This document shows positions 49,623-60,663 of a stretch of 64,000 nt of DNA, in pieces. Made by a program: the position numbers and the translations under genes. The stretch is from Typhlomys cinereus (taxonomy: Eukaryota; Chordata; Mammalia; Rodentia; Platacanthomyidae). A model generated the notes under the pieces. The model saw only the letters and a list, made by a program, of their open reading frames with translations. It was not told the DNA's origin and did not search any database. Each line of letters begins with the position of its first letter. The first letter of the stretch is position 1. The stretch spans positions 62,001 through 126,000 of the forward strand of contig JALPQD010000224.1 in assembly GCA_023101885.1 (NCBI GenBank), written 5' to 3'.

Positions 49623-52600
49623 ATGTCTGGAATTAATAGTTTCTCCATTATAACACTAAATGTTAATGGAATTAATTCACTGATCAAGAGACACAGATTA
49701 CAAACTTGGATTAAAAATCACAATCCATCAATCTGCTGCCTGCAGGAAACCCATCTCACCACAAAAGATAGGCACGCTCTAAAAATAAAAGGCTGGTCAA
49801 CAATTCTACAAGCAAATGGAAGCAGAAAACAGGCAGGGGTAGCCATTATGCTATCAGACAAAGTGGATTTCAAAAAAAAGAAAATTATAAGAGACACGGA
49901 TGGATACCACATTTTAGTCACAGGTACAATTCACCAGGAAGACTTCACAATACTGAACATATATGCACCCAATACGGGCCCCTCCACATTCATTAAGAAA
50001 ACCCTACAGTGTCTAAAGCAAGAAATCAACCCCCAAACGATAATTCTTGGGGATTTCAACACCGCCCTCTCAACATGGGATAGATCAACAGGTCAAAAGC
50101 TTAACAGAGACACTTTGGAACTTAATCAAACCCTGAAAGAAATGGACCTTACAGATCTTTTCGCCCACGCACCAAAGAATGCACATTTTTCTCAGCAGCT
50201 CACGGAACTTTCTCCAAAATAGATCACATATTGGGCCACAAAATGAATCTACACATATACAAGAAAGTTGAAATTCTAACCTGTGCCCTATCAGACCACC
50301 ACGGTCTAAAGCTGGACATCCACAACACATCAAACAAGAGAAAATACACTAACTTCTGGAAACTTAACACTATGATGCTGAATGAGAACTGGATTCAGGA
50401 AGAAATTAAAAAGGAAATTCAAGATTTCCTGAAACTGAATGATAATGAAAATACAACTTACCAAAATCTCTGGGACACAATGAAAGCTGTTCTAAGAGGT
50501 AAGTTCATAGCTCTTAATGCCTACGTCAAAAAAATGGAAACATCAGAAATAAACAACTTAACAATGCCGCTTAAAGCTTTACAGAAACTAGAGCAATCTG
50601 ATCCTAAAAGTAGGAGAAGGGAGGAGATTAGCAAAATAAGGGGAGAAATATTTGAAATCGAGATTAAGAAAATGATAGAAAAAATCAACCAGTCAAAAAG
50701 CTGGTTCTTTGAAAAAATCAACAAGATTGATACACCCCTAGCTAAACTAACCAAAAGCAAGAGAGAGAAAACCCAAATTAACAAAATTAGAAATGAACAT
50801 GGAGTTATCACTACTGATACCCAAGAAATCCAGAGAATTATAACATCATATTTCAAAAACTTATACTCTGTGAAGTTTGACAACACAAAAGAGATGGATG
50901 AATTTCTAAGGAAGTAATCTCAAATCTTCCCACCAAAAAATGTCCTGGACCAGATGGATTCAGCACAGAGTTCTACCAGACATTTAAGGAGTTAATAACA
51001 CCAATACTCCTTAAACTGTTCCATCAAATAGTAAAGGAAGGAACACTACCAAATTCCATCTATGAAGCTAATATCGTTTTAATCCCAAAACCTAATAAAG
51101 ATTCACTTAAAAAAGAAAACTATAGGCCGATCTCCCTGATGAACACAGACGCAAAGATTCTCAACAAAGTCTTAGCAAATCGGATTCAAAAACATATTAA
51201 AAAGATCATTCACGGGGACCAAGTAGGCTTCATCCCCGGGGCACATGGTTGGTTCAACATACGCAAATCAATAAATGTAATTCATCATGTAAACCAGTCC
51301 AAAGTCCAAGACCACATGATACTCTCGATAGATGCAGAAAAAGCTTTTGATAAGATCCAACAGCCTTTTATGATCAAAACGCTAGAGACAGTAGGAATGG
51401 AAGGAACCTTTATCAATATAATAAAAGCTGTATACAACAAGCCCACAGCAAGATTATGCTCAATGGGGAACAATTGGAAGCATTCCCACTTCGATCAGGA
51501 ACTAGACAAGCTGTCCACTCTCACAACTTCTATTCAATACTGTACTTGAAGTCTTAGCTGAAGCCATAAGACAAGAAAGGGACATAAGAGGGATTCAAAT
51601 CGGCAAGGAAGAAGTCAAGCTGTCCCTATTTGCAGATGACATGATCTTATACCTAAGTGATCCCAAAAACTCCACCAGGAAGCTCCTGGAACTAATTGAG
51701 AAGTTCAGCAGGGTGGCAGGATACAAAATAAATGTGCAAAAATCAGAGGCCTTCCTATATGCCCAGAATGAAAGAAGTGAAAAAGCCTTGAGAGAAACAA
51801 TCCCATTTACTATAGCCCCTAAAAAAATGAAATACCTTGGTATAAACCTAACTAAGGAGATAAAAGACCTTTACAATGAAAATTTAAAACCCTAAAGAAA
51901 GAAATAGCAGAAGACACCAGAAGGTGGAAAGACCTCCCTTGTTCCTGGATTGGCAGAATCAACATTGCAAAAATGACCATCCTACCAAAGGCAATATACA
52001 GATTCAATGCTATACCAATCAAAATCCCAAAGCAATTCTTCAAAGAATTTGACCAAACAATCTCAAAGTTCATATGGAGGCACAAAAGACCCAGGATAAC
52101 AAAAACAATCCTGAGTAACAAAAACACAGCTGGAGGTATTACCATACCAAACCTTAGTCTATACTACAAATCCATAGTTATAAAGACAGCCTGGTACTGG
52201 CTCCAAAATAGACACACAGATCAATGGATAAGGATTGAAGACCCAGATATAAGCCCACAAAGTTACAGCCATTTGGTCTTTGATAAAGGGGCCCAAAGAA
52301 TCCAATGGAAAAAGAACAGCATCTTCAACAAATGGCGCTGGCAAAACTGGATCTCCACATGCAGAAGATTAAAGATGGACCCGTACTTGTCACCATGTAC
52401 AAGACGTAATTCCAAATGGATCAAGGACCTTGATATCAAGCCAGAGACTATAAAAACCATAGTTGAAAGGATAGGGAACTCCCTTGAGCTGATTGGGCTA
52501 GGCCAACCATTCCTAAACAGACATCCAAATGCACAGTCACTGCTACCAACTCTCAACAGTTGGGATCTTGTGAAATTAAAGAGCTTCTGTTCAGATAAAG

Positions 52601-53355
52601 AGATTATAACGCGAGCAAAAAGGCAACCCACAGAATGGGAGAAAATCTTCACTAACCACACATCTGATAGAACTCTGCTGTCCAGAGTGCACAAAGAACT
52701 TAGAAAACTAAACACCAAGGAAACCAATGGCCCAATTAAAAAACGGGCCCTGGAACTTAAAAGAAACTTTACCAGGGATGAAATTAAAATGTCTAACAAA
52801 TATCTGAAAAAATGCTCCACTTCCTTAGCCATCAGGGAAATGCAAATCAAAACTTCTCTGAGATATCATCTCACGCCGGTCAGGATGGCAAAAATCCACA
52901 ATGCAAATAACAACAAATGTTGGAGAGGATGTGGAGAGAGGGGAACTCTCCTACATTGCTGGTGGGAATGCAGGCTCATACAGCCACTCTGGCGAGCTGT
53001 CTGGAGATTCTTAAAGAAATTAAAGATTGAAATGCCATATGACCCTGCTATTCCACTTTTGGGAATAACCCCCCATACAGCAGAGGTTCACCTCGATAGC
53101 ACAAGCACGACCATGTTCATAGCAGCACTGTTTACAATAGCAAAGTCATGGAGTCAGCCCAAATGTCCAACAGTTGACGAATGGATAAGGAAACTGTGGT
53201 ACATCTATACAATGGAGTACTACTCAGCCATCAAAAATGATGAATTACTGGAATTTGCCGGGAAATGGATGTCATTAGAAACAATTATATTAAACGAAGT
53301 ATCCCAGACCCAGAAAATTAAGCACCGTATGTACTCCCTAATAGGTGGCTCCTAG
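49623..53355 (+). pseudogene. LINE-1 ORF2 (endonuclease/reverse transcriptase), multiply broken
   Basis: 49623-50222 is the endonuclease (TLNVNGINS, CLQETHL, GDFNTALS), losing frame near 50210. 50231-50917 is the linker to the polymerase. A deletion and frame change near 50915 precede the reverse transcriptase ([15 protein letters not shown] from about 50940, [11 protein letters not shown] near 51330). A frame change near 51480 separates the FADDMILYL active-site box near 51632. A stop near 51893 precedes the last open stretch 51973-53355 (460 codons), which ends with the cysteine/histidine knuckle [18 protein letters not shown]. At least four breaks. Confidence 0.93.
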
Positions 53356-54345
53356 TACCAAACCCACCCAGCCCACCTAGAGACAGTAATTGCAAGGATT
53401 ATGAACAGGAGGGATGGGGTAGGAGGGCCACACCAGAAACAAGGAGAGAAGGGACCATGTTACAGCAGGGAAAAATAGGCCTCCACCAAGGTCCCAAATA
53501 AGTAATGAGACATCTGATTAAGTTCACGGACTTTTGTTCCTGATCATTTACTACTGAGGGGGTGTGATCTCACCAGAAGAGGAGGGCATATAGTCTGGCA
53601 GATAAAAAGTAACCATTTTGCAAATGGGTGATCGATCCCTCCCTCACTATGGTTTGCCACTTTTATTACATCTACCTTTGAATGTGCTTTTATCACAAGA
53701 CTCTAACAGCTTTTTCTCTCTGGCCAGGTGGTAACATACAATGCCCACCAGGATGGAGTGAAGGGCATTGCAAGAGCAGCAAAACTGCAAAAGAAAATCA
53801 ACAAACCACAATCCAGAACTTCAGAGACTCTATATCAACCACCTAGAACTAGGCCAGCTTAGTCTCTCCCCATCTTGAAGCTCAGGGAAATTTGCGGAAG
53901 AGAGGGCGGTAAGAGTGTAAGAGCAAAAGGATGGGAGGAGCAATGATATATAAGATACTCTATACTAGTTAGGGCTGAAGCAATCATAATTGGACTTTGC
54001 ATGCCCTGCGCATTGTCCAACACACTGTTGACCTCACAAAGTCTAGCATTTGCTAAAGGCACCAAGAGCCTTGGAGGTAAAGGATTGGCAGCCACAGCAG
54101 TGTTCCTATACCTAAGGGGAACATGGGAAAGGGTTCAGGGAAAGGCCACTGGGTCCTTGTACGTCATCGGAGAGGAGGGCCCAGAGGAAAATCAGACATG
54201 CACAAGAAAGGACTCTCTGGGAATTGGGGCGGGAGGCACTGGGGGATGGGGAGGGAGAGGGGTGGGGAGGGGGAGCAGGGGGGTACGGGGGGAGGAGGAG
54301 GAAGGCAGGGAACTGGTGTACCTAATAAGTTTGTATGAGCTGAAA
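53356..54345 (+). other. LINE-1 3' UTR with G-rich tract
   Basis: Non-coding. At 54224-54305 the plus strand is almost pure G with A spacers (GGGGGATGGGGAGGGAGAGG), a typical LINE-1 polypurine tract that could form G-quadruplexes. Frames of 71-115 codons here come from composition. Confidence 0.85.
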
Positions 54346-54358
54346 TAAAAAAAAAAAG

Positions 54359-54372
54359 GAGAAGGATGATTA
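54359..54372. repeat. LINE-1 target-site duplication, right
   Basis: GAGAAGGATGATTA, identical to 48106-48119. Confidence 0.93.
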
Positions 54373-55542
54373 ATAACATTTCCACCATGAGGTTTTAACA
54401 GTATTAAGGGCAGAGAAATTAAGTCTCTCAGAAGTTATATCTAGGGATGTTTCATTGTCATCAGTATTTTCTGTACAGACCCGGTGATATTGGACTGTAA
54501 TGGAGGGTGGAGAGAGGGCAGAGTCAATTTGAGATTTTATAAAACGAGTTAATTTTTGAAAAGCCCATGGGCCGAAAGAAAGAAGCAAAAGTAATCCAAT
54601 AAGAGGTCCTAAAATACTAGGGAAGAGGGTAGATAGCCAAGGGAAGGTGGCAAACCAATTTTGATACCAAGATTCTTGTTTTTCTCTTTCTCTTTTTCTT
54701 TTTTCTAGACTCTCAGTGATTTTTTGTAAACTATCTTCTACAAGACCAGTTTTGTCTATATAGACACAGCATTGTTCTTTTAAGGCTGCACAGAGGCCTC
54801 CTTGTTGAAGGAGTACTAGATCTAATCCTCTCCGATTTTGTAAAACTACTTTAGCGAGGGATGCCAGAGAGTCTTTGAGATTTTGGAGACTGTCTCTTAT
54901 TTCTCTAATGTCATTATCAATGGCCATGCTAAGCTGGTTATATTGATGTTGGGAGGTAGCGAGGGATGCTATGCCAGTGCCTGCTCCAGTAAGGCCAAGA
55001 CCAATAAGGACAGCTAGAGTTACAGCAGATATAGGCTCTCTCTTATGGCGAGAATGGGGGCCTGTGCCTCTTTGCCAGAATGTAAGGAACTCGTTAGGGT
55101 CATAAATGGTGAGTTTGGGAAACAGTCGCACCAACACACAATAGTCACGTACCTGTAGAAATTTGGAAGTCTCAATATAAGTGGTTAAGCCTGTAGAGCA
55201 GGCCAAGTAACTATGAGCAGGGGCTTGTAAGTACATGAACTGAGAATTGACAACCAAAGTGTCATTACATATATCTGTCAATTGGACGGGAGGAATCATA
55301 TTTTTGCCCAGGAGACAGGTTCCTATTCCAGAGACATCAGTGACAGTGAGTTCGACAATGTCCCAGGATAATTGGTTGCTGTCATTTGTATAAGTAAGAT
55401 TGTCAATAAAGGCTATTCCTTCATAAAAAGGAGGGTTTGCTGAGAGGCACATCCAACATTCTTTATAGATGGAATCATTTTGGTGCATTAAGGCAGCAGC
55501 CGAAGCATTGAGAACAGACAGGATGAGGTTTGTGGAGGACAT
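54370..55542 (-). pseudogene. env: Proviral env: open SU C-terminus and TM segment (390 codons)
   Basis: The envelope surface (SU) and membrane (TM) subunits mediated receptor binding and fusion in the ancestor. This open stretch holds a CXXC (CWMC, residues 29-32), a furin-type RHKR at 165-168, a hydrophobic fusion peptide (about 170-195), two heptad regions, an immunosuppressive-domain-like segment ending in CX6CC (251-259), a membrane span (about 303-325) and a cytoplasmic tail. CXXC with CX6CC marks a gammaretroviral-type envelope. The methionine at 55542 is internal: the true start lies near 56748 and the part between is broken. Without that part it would have no signal peptide, so it is scored as a remnant. 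Confidence 0.9.
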
Positions 55543-56059
55543 AGGACCGTTAGGAATGGTAGGTTGGAAGTAGGAATGTGTAAGGGAAGGGGTGTTGGGA
55601 ATAGGGGTGTATTTATTGGGTGGAGTTCGTGGGGGGTGTTGGTGTAGTTGGGCATTAGGTCCGATGGATGCCTTGTGTTGATTAGGGAGCTCTTGTAATA
55701 GTTTGATTCTAAAAGTTAGGCCAGGGTTTCTGCCAGAAATATATAGACAGAGGCCCCACTTGAATTCTCTGTCAGTCCATAATTATTTTTTGCCAGAGGG
55801 GGTGAAGGTAATGAGGAGGGTGTTACACCATTGTTGACAAGCAAAGTTAACGGGAACTGGTCTGGAATTTAATTTGTATGGAGGAGGATTTTTTCTTTTA
55901 ACAGTTATATAGTCCCAAGAGGAACTAGGCTTCCAATAAGTATCTCCAGTGGTTTCACAGGACCAGGAAGCACAGTAATAATCAGTGGAATAACCGCACC
56001 GAGTATTCCAGGAGCGATCTCAGTGGGTGCCTGGGCAGACATAGATGGGGGCCATGGTT

Positions 56060-56075
56060 AGAAAAGATCGAGCCC
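56060..56075. repeat. SINE target-site duplication, left
   Basis: AGAAAAGATCGAGCCC, 16 bp, identical to 56429-56444. Confidence 0.93.
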
Positions 56076-56382
56076 GGGGCTGGAGAGGTGGCTCAGGGGT
56101 TAAGCCTCCACCTTGCAGGCGGAAGATCCTGAGTTCTGATCCCAGATCCCACGTATAAACGCCAGACGGAAGCGGGGGCGGCCTGCGCTTCTGGTCCTGG
56201 TAGGGCAGAGCCTGTGAATCCCGGGGCAGAAGGAGGTGGAGGAGTCCATGGTGGTTCGCGAATTTGTCCGTGGTTCTACACATACACAGACACACACACA
56301 CACAGACACACATACATGCACGCACATACACATGGCCATGCGCAGTTGAATAAATAAAAAAAAATTTTTTTTAAATAAAAAA

Positions 56383-56428
<46 letters not shown>
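56076..56428 (+). mobile_element. ID-like dimeric SINE in env
   Basis: Starts GGGGCTGGAGAGGTGGCTCA, with the same two-part structure as 30101-30376. Then come a CA-rich stretch (56278-56335) and a long AATA-repeat tail. The perfect target duplication makes it one of the youngest events here. The minus frames of 79 and 103 codons are readings of the CA repeat. Confidence 0.9.
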
Positions 56429-56429
<1 letters not shown>

Positions 56430-56780
56430 GAAAAGATCGAGCCCAGAGATTATAACACCCAGGAACCGAACTGTAGCGGGCTTGAGTATTGACGGGCTTT
56501 AGCTGAGGTAGGTAGTGGTTTGGAGTTCCCCAGGAGGAGTCAGCTCCGAAAGCTAACTTGCAAAGATCTACTTTAAGATTGGGCCAAGGTGGGGAGGATG
56601 CAATCTGAGAATAGGAGCTACCTACGTCACCTGCTTAGTTGGTTATTACCCATGTATAGTTCCATAGTTGATAGGGGCCAGATTCTCCAACAGGTAGGAT
56701 AAGCAGAACGGCGAACAGGGTCCAAGGTGGCTGAAGATAGGTGTTCATTTTTTCTGTGGAGACAAAAGAAGAGAGTCTTC

Positions 56781-57572
56781 TCAGGCACCACCCTGGGATT
56801 GATTAATAGGCGTTGTGATGATTTTGGAAGATTGAGGGGGCTTGTTAGGGGTATAGGGTTTGATAAAGCGTTCTGAAAGCCATCGAGTGCTATTGGCCTG
56901 TCTGTTATATATACAGGCATGTCCCTTTCCCCATATGAGCACAGGATCAGACCCATGCCATTTGTTATCAATGGGGTCCTTCCATATTGCCTGAGCATAG
57001 TCATCAGCCGTAGAAGGATACCAGAGCCTGTCAGCTGCAGATTGTTGTTGTTCATCAAGGGTAAGGAAGTTTAAAACAAATAATGCATGATTTAGCAGGG
57101 TTCTGTGGTTTAGGGGGGAGTAAAGAATTCCCCCATTAGACAGTAATTTTTGGAGCATATTTTTTAAGGTCTGATTGGCTCTTTCAACTATGCCTTGGCC
57201 TTGGGGGTTGTATGGAATGCCCGTAATGTGTTTAATGTTGAATTGAGCACAGAAGGCTCTAAATTGAGTACTAGAGTATCCTGGGCCATTGTCAGTTTTG
57301 ATGACTTTAGGACAATTTTTGACTGAAAAACAGGCAATGCCCATAGCATGAGCCGAGCCAATGCCTGAACACAGTTTTATATAATCAGAGATGTCACAGG
57401 ACCGGTGAGGGTGGATAGCATCCTGACAAGCAGGATTGGCATTTTCAAATGCTAAGTGTTTTACAAAAGCACTCTCGCTTTTGCCCCCACAGAATAGCCA
57501 CTCAGCTGCGTCTGTGAGGCGGCTGATGAAATTACTATAAGGCTTATCGGGTCCCTGATGAAGTCTAGCCAA
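56781..57572 (-). pseudogene. gag-pol: In-frame fusion of capsid C-terminus to integrase (263 codons)
   Basis: Residues about 5-80 are the betaretroviral capsid C-terminal domain, with the major homology region (HQGPDKPYSNFISRL, Lys at residue 10 where a Glu is usual) and DYIKLCSGIGS. From about residue 81 it is integrase: KTDNGPGYSS with Asp94 and GIVERANQ with Glu130, spaced D-35-E, then the C-terminal domain (DPVLIWGKG, RWLSERFIKPY). Nucleocapsid, protease, reverse transcriptase, RNase H and the first third of integrase, including its first catalytic Asp and zinc domain, are deleted, yet the frame is kept. No enzymatic activity is expected. The methionine at 57572 lies inside capsid. Confidence 0.88.
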
Positions 57573-57990
57573 GGAGATAGTCGTAGACTCTTTAGGAGGA
57601 AGCCATTTCTATGCCTTGAGACCTGCATTTTGAATCTGAGACAGGAGGCCAGGAGGGAAACGTGTTTGAATTTTGTTAGTTTCATATGGAGGGCACCCCA
57701 TAAGTCTATCTCTGGTCCAGTTTTTAGTCTTAGGTGTTTGAGAATTATGCTGGGCAATCTCTCTGCAATTTTCTGCAAACTCAGTTCTCTAAAGAACAAA
57801 AACACCGCCAGCTAGACAGGCATGGGCCAGATGATGCCAGTCATTTGGGACAAGCCAGCGCTCACTCAGGTTTTCTAGTAAAGCTACCGTGAATAGCGCT
57901 GTAGGGACATAATTAGAAATTGCCTCTTTCAAGTCTTTTAAATGTTTTAAATTCTGGCGGCGGTATTGTTGATTCTGGACCACCTGTGGG
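57573..57990 (-). pseudogene. gag: Proviral gag capsid N-terminal domain, frameshifted
   Basis: The minus strand reads LKHLKDLKEAISNYVPTA and NLSERWLVPNDWHHLA (57983-57789), the capsid N-terminal layout of betaretroviruses, then changes frame before the capsid C-terminus at 57572. Overlapping frames of 114 and 85 codons are wrong-frame readings. Confidence 0.8.
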
Positions 57991-58870
57991 GTGTCCTAGG
58001 AGTCTCATTCCTCCGAAGGACTTTCTCTATCTCTCTGATTATCAGATTCATCCCCAGTCTCAATGATTTCTTCCCCTTGGAAAGAGGAAGGTTCCTGGCA
58101 ATTTGTGGAGGCTTTGTTCAGGTGAATGGGAAAAGTTGAAGGCTTTTAGAGGCTGTCTGGCGATTTTTAGGGTTTGAACTTATAGGGGGAGACTGAGAAG
58201 TTTGAATTAATTCTAAATCTAAGGCACAAATCTCTTTTATCAGAGTGAGATGTTCCCTCTTTTGTTGGAGGAGTTGTTTTAAGGAGGCTGATTGTTGAGA
58301 GAGCTCAGCTTTGGCTCGAGTGATGAGATCTAAGGAGTTGTCTGAAGGAAGAACAGAGGTGCAAAAGAGAGGAGCTGAAGCATAAGGGGGTGGGTAAGAA
58401 TGGAAGGTTTTTTTGAAGATGGCAGTTGGGTGTTTTACAGTTGGTAGCCTCATTGTCTGAGGAAGTTTTCTCATCAGGGGGTAGGGCATTATCATCAGAG
58501 AAAGGGTTAAGGATCTCTGGAATGTTTAAGGAGGGGTAGAGATGGATGGGAGGGGACTCTAAGTGAGGGGAATTGTCCGAGGGAGGGGGATCTGAAGGAG
58601 GAGTGGGTATATCAATAGCAACTGACTCGCAAGCCGAAGGGGGCCTGGAGCAACGTTGTAAAACTTTTTCTCCCTCTAAAATAACCTTTTGAATATCAGG
58701 AGATCTAGTATAAACCTGCATAATATCATTAATAAGATTTTAATACGTGAAGGTTTGGACCGGAACCTTTTTAGGGCCAAAGATCCTATAGTAATCCTGT
58801 AAACAATTTCTAACTCTAAGCCAACATTCTCAGACCTCTCCAGTATTTACTCATGACCCCAGAATAAGCT
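57991..58870 (-). pseudogene. gag: Proviral gag matrix end and proline-rich region
   Basis: Near 58850-58740 the minus strand matches matrix (CLQDYYRIFGPKKVPVQTF), then a TAA and further sequence open as 58721-58305. A second frame, 58495-58118, has PPPY at residues 35-38 directly followed by ASAP, the paired late-domain layout of Mason-Pfizer-like Gag, and then a leucine-rich helix. The two frames overlap, so at least one indel lies between. Late domains recruit the host budding machinery; here the copy is broken. Confidence 0.78.
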
Positions 58871-60090
58871 TCCTGCTGCCCTTGAGAAGTTGGGATTTTA
58901 TGAGTAACCAAATTTTTGCTTAATCAAAACAGACAATTAAAATACATTTAAATACGTGAAGCTTAATCTTAATCTTTAACCTCCAAGGCTCAATGTCCTC
59001 TATAGCAGAAAAGAAGCACAATGTATAACTTTTTTTTTTACCATCTCTAGTTCTTAATCTGTTTATAAACCCAAAATTTCATAAACCTTTATAGTACACT
59101 TTAACATCTTTTTAATCAAACAACTCAAAACTCCTGTACACATTTAATTTTTTAAGCGAGATTTTTTATCTTATAAACCTTATTTAAAAACCTTTTATAC
59201 ATTTAAGTACCATACCTTGTTTATTTATACCTTTTTTATCTTTTTTGATTTTTTGTTTTAATATTAGATCTCCTGTAAGAAAAATTCTTTAATAAAGGCA
59301 TTAACAGCAGGCCCTGTCTTAAAAATCACTGTACTTGAATTAAATTTGTAAGATTATAACAGAACATAGGAGTATACTTGGAATTAGGAACCAGATTTTT
59401 TTCTTCCCAAGGAGGGAGCTCATAATTTCTCAGAAACCAGTTTTATTTTTTGGCTGTTAAATACGTTAACATTACACATGTGAAAACAAACTTTCCTAGG
59501 TAAAAACACATTATTTCTTTGTGAAGCTTCCTAAAAAGATATTTTAATCAGTACGTACTCAGGCCTTTTGATGGTAATTTTTAAGTGTGCACGTGCATTT
59601 AAATTGGACATGCCAAATAATGAATAAAGTCAAAACCAAAAATGTGATCACAAGCACGCAATAACCTAAAGTGGCCACCTTTTTTTTTTTTTATGAGACA
59701 TAAAATACACATATTCATAGGGAATTCAAATAGCCAAACAAGGTAGAACCTTTTAAAAGTAACTTTGTATGTCAGCCCCCCCTGAGCTCCCCACTCTAGC
59801 CTGCCCAGGGACAGGTTTCTGTGAAGATGCATAGGAAGGTTTTTATTTATTTATTTTTTTTTGTTAACCGTTTCCATCCTTCTTCTCCTCTATGAAGAGA
59901 ACCATGAGGCATTTTCTCTCCCAGCAGCCATTTTTCCACACGCCGGGACCTCTCCCCAGCCTTCAAAGCCAGAAACTCTGTCCACAAACTTTTTTCCACG
60001 CTGGGACTAGCGAACCGCTTCGCTCCCAAACATTTTGTTTTGCGCATGAGCACTACAGCCAGCGCCCGCTGTACGCTGCCATTAAATTCC
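58871..60090 (-). other. AT-rich stretch splitting the matrix region, unassigned
   Basis: Mostly T- and A-rich (plus strand) with T runs near 59030 and 59680, and a more GC-rich end (59880-60080). Matrix-like sequence lies on both sides. I see no coding frame, SINE or LTR that I recognise, and no clear target duplication. The frames of 77 and 109 codons are not convincing. Confidence 0.5.
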
Positions 60091-60313
60091 TGAATTACAT
60101 CATTGATTAAATCATGACCTACTTTAGTCCAAGTCCGGGGTGAATCTCCGGACCCATAATAACAATCCAAGGACAAGCTTCAGAAATGAAAGAAAGAAAA
60201 CAATCCTACTAAATCTTTTCTTTTAACTCTTTTTAAACTCTAACTCCCCTTTCTCTGAGAGAGGACTTAATGTCCTTAATAAAGACAGCCTCTTTAGAAA
60301 CATTTTGGCCCAT
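60091..60313 (-). pseudogene. gag: Proviral gag start, matrix N-terminus
   Basis: ATG at 60313 opens MGQNVSKEAVFIKDI, with glycine at position 2 as required for myristoylation, and stops after 26 codons at 60233. Matrix-like sequence continues in another frame (KRKDLVGLFSFF, then a stop and TWTKVGHDLIND). The start is chosen because MG-initiated Gag is expected just after the splice donor. Confidence 0.75.
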
Positions 60314-60341
60314 CGCTGAAAATAATGAGACGAAGATGAAT

Positions 60342-60353
60342 CACTTACCCGGA
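60342..60353 (-). promoter_or_regulatory. Probable major splice donor of the provirus
   Basis: Minus strand reads CCGGGTAAGTGA, a near-consensus donor 30 bp before the gag ATG, where spliced env RNA would start. Confidence 0.65.
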
Positions 60354-60354
60354 G

Positions 60355-60600
60355 ATGTCTTTCCCTGACGATCTCCTCTACGAATTGCACTGGAGACAGC
60401 TTTTCCGTATGAGCAGTAAGGGCGGCCTCCTCTACGAATGCCGGAGATGATTTTCCCTTTTGCGTGACAAGGGCGATCTCCTCTATGAGTGCTGAAGATG
60501 ACTTTCCCTCTTGCGTGACAAGGGCGATCTCCTCTATGAGTGCTGGAGATGACTTTCTCTCATGTGTGACAAGGGCGATCTCCTCTACGAGCATCTGATC
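60355..60600 (-). repeat. 51-bp leader tandem repeat, four to five copies
   Basis: GGGCGATCTCCTCTATGAGT recurs every 51 bp on plus (starts near 60471, 60522 and 60573), with more diverged copies near 60369 and 60420. Confidence 0.88.
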
Positions 60601-60642
60601 CGTGTGGCTGGGTCTTCGTCCAACTCGGGGTCCATGCCTCAA

Positions 60643-60661
60643 GCCCCACGTTTGGGCGCCA
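60643..60661 (-). promoter_or_regulatory. Primer binding site, lysine tRNA type
   Basis: Minus strand TGGCGCCCAAACGTGGGGC, two bases from the 5' LTR. It differs from the usual tRNA-Lys1,2 site of betaretroviruses by one extra A. Confidence 0.88.
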
Positions 60662-60663
60662 CT

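Larger units (their letters stand above)
48120..54358 (+). mobile_element. Full-length LINE-1, coding-defective
   Basis: A 6.2-kb element with GC-rich 5' region, ORF1, ORF2, 3' region and a poly(A) of about 12, bracketed by a perfect 14-bp target duplication. It lies in the provirus in the opposite orientation. The perfect duplication shows it is younger than the provirus; the frame breaks show it is no longer active. Confidence 0.95.
55543..56748 (-). pseudogene. env: Proviral env N-terminal part (signal peptide and SU), broken
   Basis: An ATG at 56748 starts a hydrophobic leader, followed by SU sequence with gammaretrovirus-like segments (LWNYTWVITN, then [13 protein letters not shown] after the SINE). 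In-frame stops occur near 56637, 56020 and 55788, and a 353-bp SINE interrupts the coding part at 56076-56428. The 143-codon frame at 57058-56627 is an alternative reading across the integrase end. Confidence 0.82.
60223..60642 (-). other. Leader open frame with 17-residue repeats (139 codons)
   Basis: Starts at the first ATG after the primer binding site and runs through the leader into gag in another frame. Residues about 17-85 are four to five copies of a 17-residue unit (ALIEEIALVTQEGKSS). The open frame may simply reflect that 51 is a multiple of three and the unit lacks stops. I recognise no family, and it is not known to be translated. Confidence 0.45.

Noticed and set aside
49718..49921. 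Minus-strand frames inside LINE-1 ORF1 and ORF2
   Set aside because: They are complements of the coding strand; the plus-strand frames carry the recognised domains.
54123..54388. Glycine-rich and proline-rich frames near the LINE-1 3' end
   Set aside because: They arise from the G-rich polypurine tract of the 3' UTR.
56100..56339. Cysteine/valine-rich frames (CVCVCV) as small proteins
   Set aside because: They are readings of the CA repeat inside a SINE; the same happens at 30115-30423.
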